NCBI GenBank assembly: GCA_965649105.1
Contig: CBFGJP010000001.1
Span: forward strand, 1-64,000
DNA length: 64,000 nucleotides
Source: JAOAFX01 sp965649105
GTDB taxonomy: Bacteria > Hydrothermota > Tepidihabitantia > SM23-42 > JAOAFX01
Direction: 5' to 3'
A model generated the notes under the pieces. The model saw nothing but the letters and a program-made list of their open reading frames with translations, had not been told where the DNA came from and did no database searches. Below, in pieces: positions 24,901 to 33,167 of the stretch. Positions within the stretch are counted from its first letter, which is position 1; the number at the start of each line of letters is the position of its first letter. The translations under genes were made by a program, and so were the position numbers.

Positions 24901-26580
24901 TTATTCTTTCTCTTTTTTTATGATTTCTTTGGTCTTTTCACCTATTATATCACCGATGGTGATTTTATCAGCGGCGGGCTTAATTTCTTCTTTTTCTTTT
25001 TTCTTTGCCGGAGCTCTGCCAAATCCTTTCTCGGCTAAAATTATCCTTCTCAGTTTTGTATTGTATTTTCTAACAATAAGTTGGAGTTCTTCATCAATCT
25101 TGTATAAATCTTTCAGGTTTTTGCCCTTTCTTTCCAAATATTTTGAAGGAATAAATTCCTCAAAATTACCTTCCAGAACAACGCGTAGCCCTTTGGGCAG
25201 AATATCACTAATCTTTCCAATAATTTCTGAATTATCCGGATACTTTTCCATCAATTTCACAAACGGGTCTTCCTGGAGATGTTTTATACTCAAGGAGATT
25301 TTTCTATTCTTGCGGTCTATAGAACGGATAACTGCCTCAATCTTCTGTCCTTTCTTGAAATAATCCGAGGCCTTCTTCACTTTTTTATCCCAGAAAAAGT
25401 CGTTGACATGAATCAAACCATCAAGGCCATCAGGCAAACGCACAAATGCTCCAAAGTCCTTCAGATTTGTTATTTTAACCGTCACTTTCTGACCAATCTG
25501 GTACTTCTCGTCAACAACTGACCAGGGGTCAGGCTGAGTTTGCTTCATTCCAAGATAGATTTTCCGTTCATCGCGGTCAACAGAAAGAACGACTGCATCA
25601 ATAACATCGCCTAACTTTACCAAAGCATTAGGGTCTTTTATATCTTTTGACCAGGTCATGTCAGAAACATGGACAAAACCCTGTATGTCTTTCTCAAGTT
25701 CAATGAATGCCCCATAATCAACTATATTAACGACTTTACCTTTAATCTTGGTTCCTGGTGGATACTTTTTCTCAATCGCTTCCCACGGGTGAGGCAATAG
25801 TTGTTTCAAACCAACGGATACCCTTCCCGATGCCTTGTCTAAAGAAAGTACCTTTACCTTTAATTTATCATTTATTTTTAAAACCTCGCCAGGATGCGTC
25901 AGTTTTGTCCAGGAAATATCGCTTATGTGTAGCAGGGCATCAATTCCACCGATATCGATGAATGCACCGTAATCAGCAATGTTCCGCACCGTTCCTTCAA
26001 TAATATCGCCCACTTTTATCTTGCCGAATATTCTTTTTCTCACCTCTTCCTGCTCTGCCTCAACAGCGAGTTTCCTTGAAACAACAATGTTTTTTCTCAA
26101 CATATTTATCTTGACGATCTTCACCCCGAATGTCTGCCCGATGAGTGCATCTGGATTGGTCTGAGGTTTGAAATCAATCTGAGAACTCGGCAGGAAGGCA
26201 TCAACACCTAAAAGATCAATTGTAAAACCACCCTTTATTCTTTTACGTATCGTTGCCTCCGCTATCTCACCATTTTCATAAATGTGCTTTATCTTGTCCC
26301 ATGCTAATTGAAAATCTGCTTTTTTCTTTGAAATAACAGGGAACCCTTCCCGATTTTCAAAAGCCTCAAGAAAAACATATACTTCTTTACCTTCAACTGC
26401 ATCATCAGGATTTGAAAATTCCTCATACGGCAAAAAGCCTTCTGCCTTTAAACCAAGATTAACAAGAACACCATTTTTGGTGCGCTTAATTATGGTTGCC
26501 TTTATAATGTCACCTTCCTGATGGGTGACATAACTTTCTTCAAGTAACTTATTCAATTCGTCATGAGAATGACCATTCAT
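24901..26580 (-). CDS. rpsA: 30S ribosomal protein S1
   Basis: This 559-residue protein carries six S1 RNA-binding repeats (starting near residues 22, 108, 190, 276, 362 and 450), the standard full-length arrangement. Typical repeat signatures are GDIIEGTVRNIADYGAFIDI and GTKIKGKVVNIVDYGAFIEL. A lysine- and glutamate-rich tail follows. The start is preceded by GGGAGG. It heads an operon with mtaB and miaB. Its promoter lies across the stop of the upstream gene and the leader holds a small hairpin that might take part in autogenous control. Confidence 0.96.
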   Translation of the reverse strand: MNGHSHDELNKLLEESYVTHQEGDIIKATIIKRTKNGVLVNLGLKAEGFLPYEEFSNPDDAVEGKEVYVFLEAFENREGFPVISKKKADFQLAWDKIKHIYENGEIAEATIRKRIKGGFTIDLLGVDAFLPSSQIDFKPQTNPDALIGQTFGVKIVKINMLRKNIVVSRKLAVEAEQEEVRKRIFGKIKVGDIIEGTVRNIADYGAFIDIGGIDALLHISDISWTKLTHPGEVLKINDKLKVKVLSLDKASGRVSVGLKQLLPHPWEAIEKKYPPGTKIKGKVVNIVDYGAFIELEKDIQGFVHVSDMTWSKDIKDPNALVKLGDVIDAVVLSVDRDERKIYLGMKQTQPDPWSVVDEKYQIGQKVTVKITNLKDFGAFVRLPDGLDGLIHVNDFFWDKKVKKASDYFKKGQKIEAVIRSIDRKNRKISLSIKHLQEDPFVKLMEKYPDNSEIIGKISDILPKGLRVVLEGNFEEFIPSKYLERKGKNLKDLYKIDEELQLIVRKYNTKLRRIILAEKGFGRAPAKKKEKEEIKPAADKITIGDIIGEKTKEIIKKEKE

Positions 26581-26598
26581 TATAGATAAAACCTCCCT

Positions 26599-26617
26599 GG
26601 AATGTTTTTACCATTCC
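26599..26617 (-). promoter_or_regulatory. Leader hairpin upstream of rpsA
   Basis: GGAATG and CATTCC (6 bp) pair around a 7-nt loop in the rpsA leader, just before the GGGAGG site. S1 synthesis is autoregulated at its leader in E. coli, so a regulatory role is possible; here it is inference only. Confidence 0.35.
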
Positions 26618-26623
26618 GGAATA

Positions 26624-26651
26624 ATTATATCTGATTTTTACACTTTGTCAA
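26624..26651 (-). promoter_or_regulatory. Promoter of the rpsA operon
   Basis: The -35 TTGACA (26646-26651) and -10 TATAAT (26624-26629) have a 16-bp spacer. The -35 lies within the last codons of the upstream membrane-protein gene. Confidence 0.75.
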
Positions 26652-28773
26652 TCCGTAATGAGAGTTGAAATAATCCGAGACCCACGATAAAATTCAGGAT
26701 TATAAATAAAACAGAAGTATATAATATCCCAAGTATTGGGATGAAAATCAAGGCAGTAATCAATGCCCCGAAACTTGCGCCCAAAAGATCAATCCCATAA
26801 AGGATACCCGACTTTTTTTCAAAAAATATGTCTATTACCAATGGGAAATGTAAACCATTTAAAAATCCCCCGGCTAATAAAAGAATGGCAATGATATAAT
26901 TTATAAACTCCACCTTCGTAAAAGTACAAATAAAAATTATTAAAAAATAAATGCCTATGGTTATTTGAATAGTCGATAAAAAGTTCAGCTTTTTCTGAAG
27001 GGTATCTATTTTTCTAAATATTCTCATCTTAATAAAAAACAAAGTTCCCATTGCAAGTCCCAGCATGAATAAACCTATAATAATACCTATCCAGTTATAA
27101 ACATATCCATAAAATACTTGAAAGAGAATCAAAAGTACTATCTCAGATGAAATGCCTGCGACACCGGTGGTAAATATTGAGAGATAAATAAGCGTTTTGC
27201 GATACCAGCAGAAAAGAATGGGAATCAATATTAATAAAAATAAACCCGGATGCATATTGAAGAGTTTTAAAAATAATTTTTTAACAAATCCTGAAGAAAT
27301 ACTACCCCATAGTAGCACATTGAAATAATAACATACAGGCTTTAAATCGTTGTTAATATAAGACTTCGTTCTTTCGATACACTGCTTTATATATCCAATT
27401 TTTTCCTCAGTAAGATTGTAATCAAAAAAATAGTTATTTACGTAAAGAAGATTAAGATTTCTGTCCCTGATATTTTTCTTCAAAATTTCTCTAATTCCAA
27501 CTTCAATTTCGTAGTCCAGTCCAATATATGTGGCTTTTGATAACGGTAATACATAAACTTTTTTGAAAACCCTTTCCAATGTATTCTTGATTGTGCCTAA
27601 AAATTGGCTATAAATCGGGCTGAAAATATCCGGTGTATAATTGACTCTAATACAGAATATCCCACCCTGATTAAGCCTGCCTTTAGATTCCTGGAAGAAT
27701 TCTAATGTATAATATCTATTAAGATTTGCATTTACCGGATCAGGCAGATTAATAATAATACAATCAAATTTTTCTTTGGTATTTTTGATATAGTATCGAC
27801 CATCGCCGATAATTACATTTAATCTATTATCAAAAATTTGAGAACCAATAAATTTTTTTGAGATTTCAATAATCTTGGGATCGAGTTCCAGATAATTCAA
27901 TTTCTGAATCGATGGATGTTTGAAAATCTCTTGTATGCCACCACCCAAACCACCGCCAATAAGCAGAACACTTTCAGGATTCTTGTGGATTAACAGCGGA
28001 TAATGAACCGCCTCTTCCGAGGCATAAAAATCAGGGTACGCAAAGTCAAAAACGCCGTTTGAATAAAAGTTGATCTGATCATCCGATTTTGTTAATGTGA
28101 TATTTCCGTATTTTGATTCAAAGACACCAATAATATTTTGCCCCGGCATCTGCACTTTTTTTAACTTAAACTCTATCGAGTTTATAGCCAGAAATAAAAA
28201 TAAGGGAAGCACGGACAATAACAGGTAAATCTTTTTTCTAATACATAAATAACTGGCGAATATTAATAACGAAATGAGCAAAATAAAGATACCCGATGGG
28301 GGGATGAAAGATAATAAAACGAAGGATAATATAATACCACCAAAAACAGCACCAAAACTTTCAAAAAAATACACCCTTTGTGGTCTTATAATTTCAGTAG
28401 CAGCAGGAAATAGGGCACCAAAGATGATACAGAGTGGACAAAGCGTAATAAACGCAATAATTATTATCTTGTATAAATCAATAACCTCACCAAAGTTTAT
28501 AGAGAAGATCGCAGGGGCATTCCTTATGAATATAAAAGAGCATACCAAAAACAGTGCGGTTAAAAAAATAAGATTTGCATAATTTCGCGCCGGGTTATCT
28601 CTTAAATTCAATTTTGAATATATGAAACTTCCCAACCCGGTCAACAAAAGCCAGAGAAATAGCACAATACCTGAAATCAATTCATTGCCCGAAAAAAATG
28701 CGAGCATTTCGCGGATGATCATTGTTTGACTCATAACTGCCGCCATACCCGATATAAAAATTGCAATGTGCAC
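26638..28773 (-). CDS. Membrane protein with central spermidine-synthase-like domain
   Basis: This 711-residue protein has an N-terminal membrane half (about 1-200), a soluble spermidine-synthase-like domain (about 215-420) and a second membrane half (about 490-705). The central domain has IGGGLGGGIQE in place of the usual GGGDGG, the acidic LNYLELDP loop, GDGRYY and a PDPVNANLNRYYTLEFF segment. The GGGDGG-to-GGGLGG change makes genuine aminopropyl transfer doubtful. Such fused proteins are widespread but uncharacterised. The start is a GTG: a TTGCCA-16-TATACT promoter ends 5 nt before it. It is divergent from the thioredoxin-like gene. Confidence 0.8.
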   Translation of the reverse strand: MHIAIFISGMAAVMSQTMIIREMLAFFSGNELISGIVLFLWLLLTGLGSFIYSKLNLRDNPARNYANLIFLTALFLVCSFIFIRNAPAIFSINFGEVIDLYKIIIIAFITLCPLCIIFGALFPAATEIIRPQRVYFFESFGAVFGGIILSFVLLSFIPPSGIFILLISLLIFASYLCIRKKIYLLLSVLPLFLFLAINSIEFKLKKVQMPGQNIIGVFESKYGNITLTKSDDQINFYSNGVFDFAYPDFYASEEAVHYPLLIHKNPESVLLIGGGLGGGIQEIFKHPSIQKLNYLELDPKIIEISKKFIGSQIFDNRLNVIIGDGRYYIKNTKEKFDCIIINLPDPVNANLNRYYTLEFFQESKGRLNQGGIFCIRVNYTPDIFSPIYSQFLGTIKNTLERVFKKVYVLPLSKATYIGLDYEIEVGIREILKKNIRDRNLNLLYVNNYFFDYNLTEEKIGYIKQCIERTKSYINNDLKPVCYYFNVLLWGSISSGFVKKLFLKLFNMHPGLFLLILIPILFCWYRKTLIYLSIFTTGVAGISSEIVLLILFQVFYGYVYNWIGIIIGLFMLGLAMGTLFFIKMRIFRKIDTLQKKLNFLSTIQITIGIYFLIIFICTFTKVEFINYIIAILLLAGGFLNGLHFPLVIDIFFEKKSGILYGIDLLGASFGALITALIFIPILGILYTSVLFIILNFIVGLGLFQLSLRIDKV

Positions 28774-28778
28774 TGAAA

Positions 28779-28806
28779 AGTATAATTAAAATTTTTTGAT
28801 TGGCAA
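28779..28806 (-). promoter_or_regulatory. Promoter of the membrane spermidine-synthase-like gene
   Basis: The -35 TTGCCA (28801-28806) and -10 TATACT (28779-28784) have a 16-bp spacer, with 5 nt to the GTG start. Confidence 0.5.
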
Positions 28807-28816
28807 TAAGATTTTC

Positions 28817-28844
28817 TTGACTCTACATTTTTTTTGCGTAAAAT
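28817..28844 (+). promoter_or_regulatory. Promoter of the thioredoxin-like/larE/chrA operon
   Basis: The -35 TTGACT (28817-28822) and -10 TAAAAT (28839-28844) have a 16-bp spacer containing eight T. The 28-nt block matches the glnA promoter at 25 of 28 positions. A leader with AGGAGG follows. Confidence 0.7.
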
Positions 28845-28862
28845 AAAAAACAAGGAGGCCCA

Positions 28863-29129
28863 ATGAAAAAAATTTATATTTTTGGTCGACAAACCTGTCA
28901 GGTTTGTAAGGATACCTATGAGAAATTTTGTTATTTTAAAGAAAAAAAGGGGTTTAAGGCACCGATTGAATATATTGATATGGATACGGTTGATGGTATG
29001 GCAGAGGGTGCATTTTATGAAGTCGCTGACATTCCAACAATTATTATATTTGAAAACGATCAAGAAATTGTGCGTTGGTCAAAAAAACCACCGGTCAGTG
29101 AAGAATTTCTACCGTATTTGTTAAAATAA
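28863..29129 (+). CDS. Small thioredoxin/glutaredoxin-fold protein
   Basis: This 88-residue protein begins with a beta strand and the redox motif TCQVC (Cys13 and Cys16 by my count), followed by a helix. VADIPTIIIF holds the cis-proline loop of thioredoxin-fold proteins. The dithiol CxxC suggests a disulfide reductase or metal/sulfur handling partner. It precedes larE by 19 nt under a shared promoter, so a link to sulfur transfer is conceivable. AGGAGG lies 5 nt before the ATG. Confidence 0.8.
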   Translation: MKKIYIFGRQTCQVCKDTYEKFCYFKEKKGFKAPIEYIDMDTVDGMAEGAFYEVADIPTIIIFENDQEIVRWSKKPPVSEEFLPYLLK

Positions 29130-29148
29130 ATTCTGTAATTTAAACTGT

Positions 29149-29952
29149 ATGGAAGAAATTCTCCAAGCAAAGCAGAAAAAGATTGAAAAGTTAAAAGAAA
29201 TTTTAAAGAAATTTCCGGGCGTGGTAGTTGCCTTCTCTGGTGGTGTTGACTCAACATTTCTTTTAAAAATGGCGGTAGAAATATTTAAGGACCAAGTTAT
29301 TGCAGTAACCGCCACTTCACCTCTTTATCCTGAAGCCGAAATCAAGCAGGCAAGAAAGATTGCAAAACTATTGAATGTTAAACATATCATCATCGGCTCA
29401 AATGAACTTATGAATAAGTATTTTAAAAATAATCCGGTCAATCGTTGCTTTCATTGCAAGGTTGGATTGTTTAAAAAATTAAAAAAAATTGCACAAAAAT
29501 GTGGATTTATTGTTGTTGAGGCAAGTAATTATTCTGATCTCAATGATTTCAGACCCGGGCTAAAGGCAGTAAGAAAACTTGGTATCAAATCGCCATTGAT
29601 AGAAGCGCGCTTGACAAAAGATGAAATAAGATATTTTGCCAGAATGTTTAAATTGCCGAACTGGAACAAACCTTCAATGGCTTGCCTTGCCTCAAGAATC
29701 CCTTACGGTGTAAAAATAAATAAAAAAATTCTAAAACGCATTGAGCGAGCGGAAGCATTTTTAAAAAAACTAAAGTTTTCTCAATGCCGGGTACGGGACT
29801 ACTTTCCGATTGCCCGGATCGAAATCCTACCCAATGAATTTTCCCGAATACTTAAGGATAGAACACAAATTATTAGATTTTTCAAAAGAATCGGCTACAA
29901 ATATATTACACTCGATTTGGATGGCTATAAAACCGGCAGTATGAATTTATGA
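29149..29952 (+). CDS. larE: LarE-type ATP-dependent sacrificial sulfur transferase
   Basis: This 267-residue PP-loop enzyme supplies sulfur for the nickel-pincer nucleotide cofactor made by LarB, LarE and LarC. The PP-loop AFSGGVDSTFLL (SGGVDST 30-36) binds ATP. Cys179 in ACLASRIPYG matches the sulfur-donor position. RCFHCK adds Cys100 and Cys103, and family members with three such cysteines are known to hold a [4Fe-4S] cluster in place of sacrificing the cysteine. Its last 4 nt overlap chrA. LarB lies 3 kb downstream, while LarA and LarC are not in the window. Confidence 0.9.
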   Translation: MEEILQAKQKKIEKLKEILKKFPGVVVAFSGGVDSTFLLKMAVEIFKDQVIAVTATSPLYPEAEIKQARKIAKLLNVKHIIIGSNELMNKYFKNNPVNRCFHCKVGLFKKLKKIAQKCGFIVVEASNYSDLNDFRPGLKAVRKLGIKSPLIEARLTKDEIRYFARMFKLPNWNKPSMACLASRIPYGVKINKKILKRIERAEAFLKKLKFSQCRVRDYFPIARIEILPNEFSRILKDRTQIIRFFKRIGYKYITLDLDGYKTGSMNL

Positions 29953-31037
29953 ACTCCTTGAAAACCATAGCCAAGACATTTTTCAAAATCGGACTCCTTG
30001 GTTTTGGTGGTGGTCCCGGGATGCTTGCGCTATTAAGGTCTGAATGTGTTAGAAAAAAGAAACTCATCTGTGATGACGAATTAACAACCGCGGTCGCCAT
30101 CGGACAGATGCTTCCCGGTCCATTTGTCCCTAATTATTGTGAATATATCGGATATTGTCTTTCGGGTTTGAAGGGTGCGATTGTAGCGGGAATTTCTTTG
30201 CTCCTCCCATCTTTTATTATTATGCTTATTCTCTCTTATCTCTATTTTGCCTTCCACACACTTCCGGCAATCAATCAAATATTCAAGGGCGTTGGCGCTG
30301 TAATGACAGCAATAATTCTCTGGTCCGGAATTGATATGGGACGGTTGATAATTAACAAGGTCAACCGGGTTATTATATTTATTTTTGCCTTTATCCTTTT
30401 TCTAATTAGATTTGATCCGGTACTCGTCGTGCTTTTTGCGGGTGGTTTGAATATAATACTTGAGCATATCAAATCCCCAAAAATTTTTCTTTCCGTACCG
30501 ATTTTTTTATTTGATATTAAAAAGGCATTTGAATTATTCGGTATCTTTTTAAAAATCGGCGCAGTGATCTTTGGTGGGGGTTATGCGGCTATTCCATTTA
30601 TTCAGAATGAAGTTTGCATTTACCGTGACTGGCTTACAACAAGAGAATTCTTTGATGGCTTTGCACTCGGACAAATAACACCCGGACCGGTGGCGATCAC
30701 GGCAACTTTCGTTGGCTTCAAAGTCATGGGAATCTTCGGTGCATTGATTTCTACAATTGGAATCTTTCTACCATCATTTCTCATGCTCATCATATTAATA
30801 AAAATTTACAAAATAATTGAGCAAAACTGTTATGTCCAATCGTTTCTAAATGGAATAAAATCCGCGGTCGTTGCCGTCTTGCTATCTACCGGGGTTATAT
30901 TCATTCCGATGCATTGGTTTAATATAGCATATGGATTCTTTGGTATTTTATGCTTGATTATTTTAGTCACCGTAAAAAAATTAGACCCTTTTATACTCGT
31001 CGTTACCGGCATTATCTTTGGGATAATAAAAGGATAG
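29949..31037 (+). CDS. chrA: Chromate transporter ChrA-like (two-domain)
   Basis: This 362-residue membrane protein has two homologous CHR halves. The first begins FFKIGLLGFGGGPGMLALL and carries GQMLPGP; the second begins FLKIGAVIFGGGYAAIPFI and carries GQITPGPVAI. The tandem form is the typical long-chain ChrA. ChrA exports chromate in proteobacteria, but in anaerobes the physiological anion is unclear. The start codon overlaps the larE stop, so the two are translationally coupled. Confidence 0.9.
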   Translation: MNSLKTIAKTFFKIGLLGFGGGPGMLALLRSECVRKKKLICDDELTTAVAIGQMLPGPFVPNYCEYIGYCLSGLKGAIVAGISLLLPSFIIMLILSYLYFAFHTLPAINQIFKGVGAVMTAIILWSGIDMGRLIINKVNRVIIFIFAFILFLIRFDPVLVVLFAGGLNIILEHIKSPKIFLSVPIFLFDIKKAFELFGIFLKIGAVIFGGGYAAIPFIQNEVCIYRDWLTTREFFDGFALGQITPGPVAITATFVGFKVMGIFGALISTIGIFLPSFLMLIILIKIYKIIEQNCYVQSFLNGIKSAVVAVLLSTGVIFIPMHWFNIAYGFFGILCLIILVTVKKLDPFILVVTGIIFGIIKG

Positions 31038-31058
31038 ATATCCAAACTGCTCCTGGAC

Positions 31059-31086
31059 TTGACTTTTATTGTATTTTAACTAAAAT
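31059..31086 (+). promoter_or_regulatory. Promoter of the bioY-ftsEX operon
   Basis: The -35 TTGACT (31059-31064) and -10 TAAAAT (31081-31086) have a 16-bp spacer. AGGAGG follows, before the bioY ATG. All genes from bioY to the EnvC-like gene are tightly packed behind it. Confidence 0.65.
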
Positions 31087-31101
31087 ATTTCAGGAGGTGC
31101 A

Positions 31102-31683
31102 ATGAATATCACTAAGACAATTGATTTGTTCAATTATGGAAAAATATTATATTTTGAGTGGTTAAAAGAGTTACATTGGATCAAAAAATTAGGTCTATCT
31201 TTGTTATTTGCTTTGGCTACGGGAATCTTTGCACAAATTAGAATACCGCTCGGATTCACACCGGTTCCCGTAACGGGACAGGTATTTGTAGTGTTGTTAA
31301 GCGGGGTGTTTCTGGGTGGATTTTATGCGGGTATGAGTATGATTTTTTATATAACTCTTGGGGCAATTGGAATTCCATGGTTCGCGGGATTTCGTGCTGG
31401 ATTAAATCCTGGTTACACTCTGGGTTATCTTTTAGGATTTATTCCTGCTGCAATCTTTATTGGACTGTTTGTTCATAGACATAAAGGTTTTTTCAACCAA
31501 ATTTTGATAATGATGTTTGGTGTATCAGTAATCTATTTTGTTGGTGCCCTTAATTTTGCCTTTCTACTCCGGACAAATTTTTTAATAACAATGAAATTGG
31601 CTGTCTTACCATTTATACCATTTGATATTATAAAGGCATTGGTCGCTGGGGTTTTATCGCGGGTGATCATTCCTAATGATTGA
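31102..31683 (+). CDS. bioY: BioY biotin transporter (ECF S component)
   Basis: This 193-residue protein has about six membrane segments and the BioY signature: IRIPLGFTPVPVTGQVFVVLLSG-type loop (PVPVTGQ), followed by GIPWFAGFRAGLNPGYTLGYLLGF-type glycine-rich loop (NPGYTLGY). It takes up biotin, with or without the shared EcfAAT module, which is not in this window. It has an extra N-terminal stretch of about 30 residues. A strong AGGAGG precedes the ATG. Confidence 0.93.
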   Translation: MNITKTIDLFNYGKILYFEWLKELHWIKKLGLSLLFALATGIFAQIRIPLGFTPVPVTGQVFVVLLSGVFLGGFYAGMSMIFYITLGAIGIPWFAGFRAGLNPGYTLGYLLGFIPAAIFIGLFVHRHKGFFNQILIMMFGVSVIYFVGALNFAFLLRTNFLITMKLAVLPFIPFDIIKALVAGVLSRVIIPND

Positions 31684-31698
31684 AGTTTTGATTGCTAT

Positions 31699-33153
31699 AT
31701 GTTTAAAATTATTACTAAAATTTTTCTGACAGGAGTTTTAATTATGACACAGAACTGTAATGGTGGAGAGTATCGCGAATCAATCCATGCTGGCTCCTGG
31801 TATCCGGGCAGGGAAAAAGACCTTCAAGAGGTGATAAAGACCTATCTCAAAAATGCCCGAACAAAGATTTCGGGTGAAATATACGGACTTGTTTCACCTC
31901 ATGCCGGTTATATGTATTCAGGACCATTTGCAGCATTCTCATATAAACTATTGGAAAATAAAGAATTTGATGATGTGATAGTAATAGGTCCGAGTCACCG
32001 GTATGGATTTTATGGCGTTTCTGTTGATAAAATGGCGGGCAGGAAGACGCCTTTAGGCAAGGTAGATTTTGATACAGACCTTGCGGATAAAATAATCAAG
32101 CAAAACTCAAAGATTATAAAATACGAACCGATGGCACACATTGAAGAGCATTCTGTTGAAATACAGATACCATTCCTCCAGATGGTTTTGAAGAAATTCA
32201 AACTTATTGAGATTGTTATGGGATCTCATGATTATAAAACCTGTGGTGTACTTGCTGATGCCATTGTAAATGCAGCAAAAGATAAGAAATTTTTAATCAT
32301 TGCGAGTTCCGACCTATCCCATTATCATAATCAGGAGACCGCGGAAAAACTTGATAATCTTGTGATTGATGCTATAGAAAAATTTGACCCGGAACTTTTA
32401 TATAAAAGGCTCTCTTCGGACAGTTGCGAGGCATGTGGAGGTGCACCGATAATCACTGCAATGCTCGTAGTGAAGAAATTAGGTGCAGACAAGGCAAAGG
32501 TTTTGATTTATGGAACGAGTGGAAATATCACCGGTGATTATGCTCAGGTCGTTGGTTATCTTTCAGCAGTTTTTTTTAAGGGAAATGAGCAGAAACATGA
32601 AAAAGTTGGGGTTGATCTTGGTTTTAATGAAGAAGAAAAGAAGGTATTAAAGGATATCGCAAGAAAGACTATCGAAGCGGTGGTTCAAGGTAAAAAAGTT
32701 CCTGAGTTTAAAGATGTACCTGAAAAACTGAAAGAACCCTATGGTGTATTTGTGACGCTTACCAAACACGGAAATTTAAGAGGATGTATCGGTCATATCA
32801 TTGCGGATGAGCCCCTTTATAAAACATGTGCTGAGATGGCAAAAGCTGCCGCACTCCACGACCCGCGGTTCAATCCTGTAAATGAAAAAGAACTTCCCGA
32901 GATCGAGATTGAGATCTCCGTTCTTACTCCGATGGAGAAAGTTAAGGATTTCAATGATATTGTTATTGGCAGAGATGGATTGTTTGTTCGTAGAGGCTAT
33001 TATAGTGGCCTGCTTTTACCCCAGGTGGCAACTGAGTATGGGTGGACTGTTGAGGAATTTTTAGAACAGACCTGTATGAAGGCCGGGCTTCCCGAAGATG
33101 CTTACAAATTGAAGGATACCGAGGTTTATAAATTCTCAGCCCAGATATTTTAG
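31699..33153 (+). CDS. AmmeMemoRadiSam system B-A fusion (Memo plus AMMECR1)
   Basis: This 484-residue protein fuses a Memo-like domain (about 28-295; SPHAGYMYSGP, GPSHRYGF, EEHSVEIQIPFL, SSDLSHYH) to an AMMECR1 domain (about 310-484; YGVFVTLTKHGNLRGCIG, DPRFNPV, IEISVLTPMEKV, GLLLPQVA). LRGCIG is the invariant AMMECR1 motif. These domains co-occur with a radical-SAM protein in the AmmeMemoRadiSam group, whose reaction is unknown. The first 20 residues could be a signal peptide. However, the ATG at 31744 has a GGAG site upstream and would give a purely cytoplasmic protein, so the start is open. It sits 15 nt after bioY. Confidence 0.88.
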   Translation: MFKIITKIFLTGVLIMTQNCNGGEYRESIHAGSWYPGREKDLQEVIKTYLKNARTKISGEIYGLVSPHAGYMYSGPFAAFSYKLLENKEFDDVIVIGPSHRYGFYGVSVDKMAGRKTPLGKVDFDTDLADKIIKQNSKIIKYEPMAHIEEHSVEIQIPFLQMVLKKFKLIEIVMGSHDYKTCGVLADAIVNAAKDKKFLIIASSDLSHYHNQETAEKLDNLVIDAIEKFDPELLYKRLSSDSCEACGGAPIITAMLVVKKLGADKAKVLIYGTSGNITGDYAQVVGYLSAVFFKGNEQKHEKVGVDLGFNEEEKKVLKDIARKTIEAVVQGKKVPEFKDVPEKLKEPYGVFVTLTKHGNLRGCIGHIIADEPLYKTCAEMAKAAALHDPRFNPVNEKELPEIEIEISVLTPMEKVKDFNDIVIGRDGLFVRRGYYSGLLLPQVATEYGWTVEEFLEQTCMKAGLPEDAYKLKDTEVYKFSAQIF

Positions 33154-33167
33154 TTAGGAGCGATAAC

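Noticed and set aside
31699..31760. Firm lipoprotein call for the Memo-AMMECR1 fusion
   Set aside because: The residues before the Cys do not form a good lipobox and a better-supported downstream start exists.
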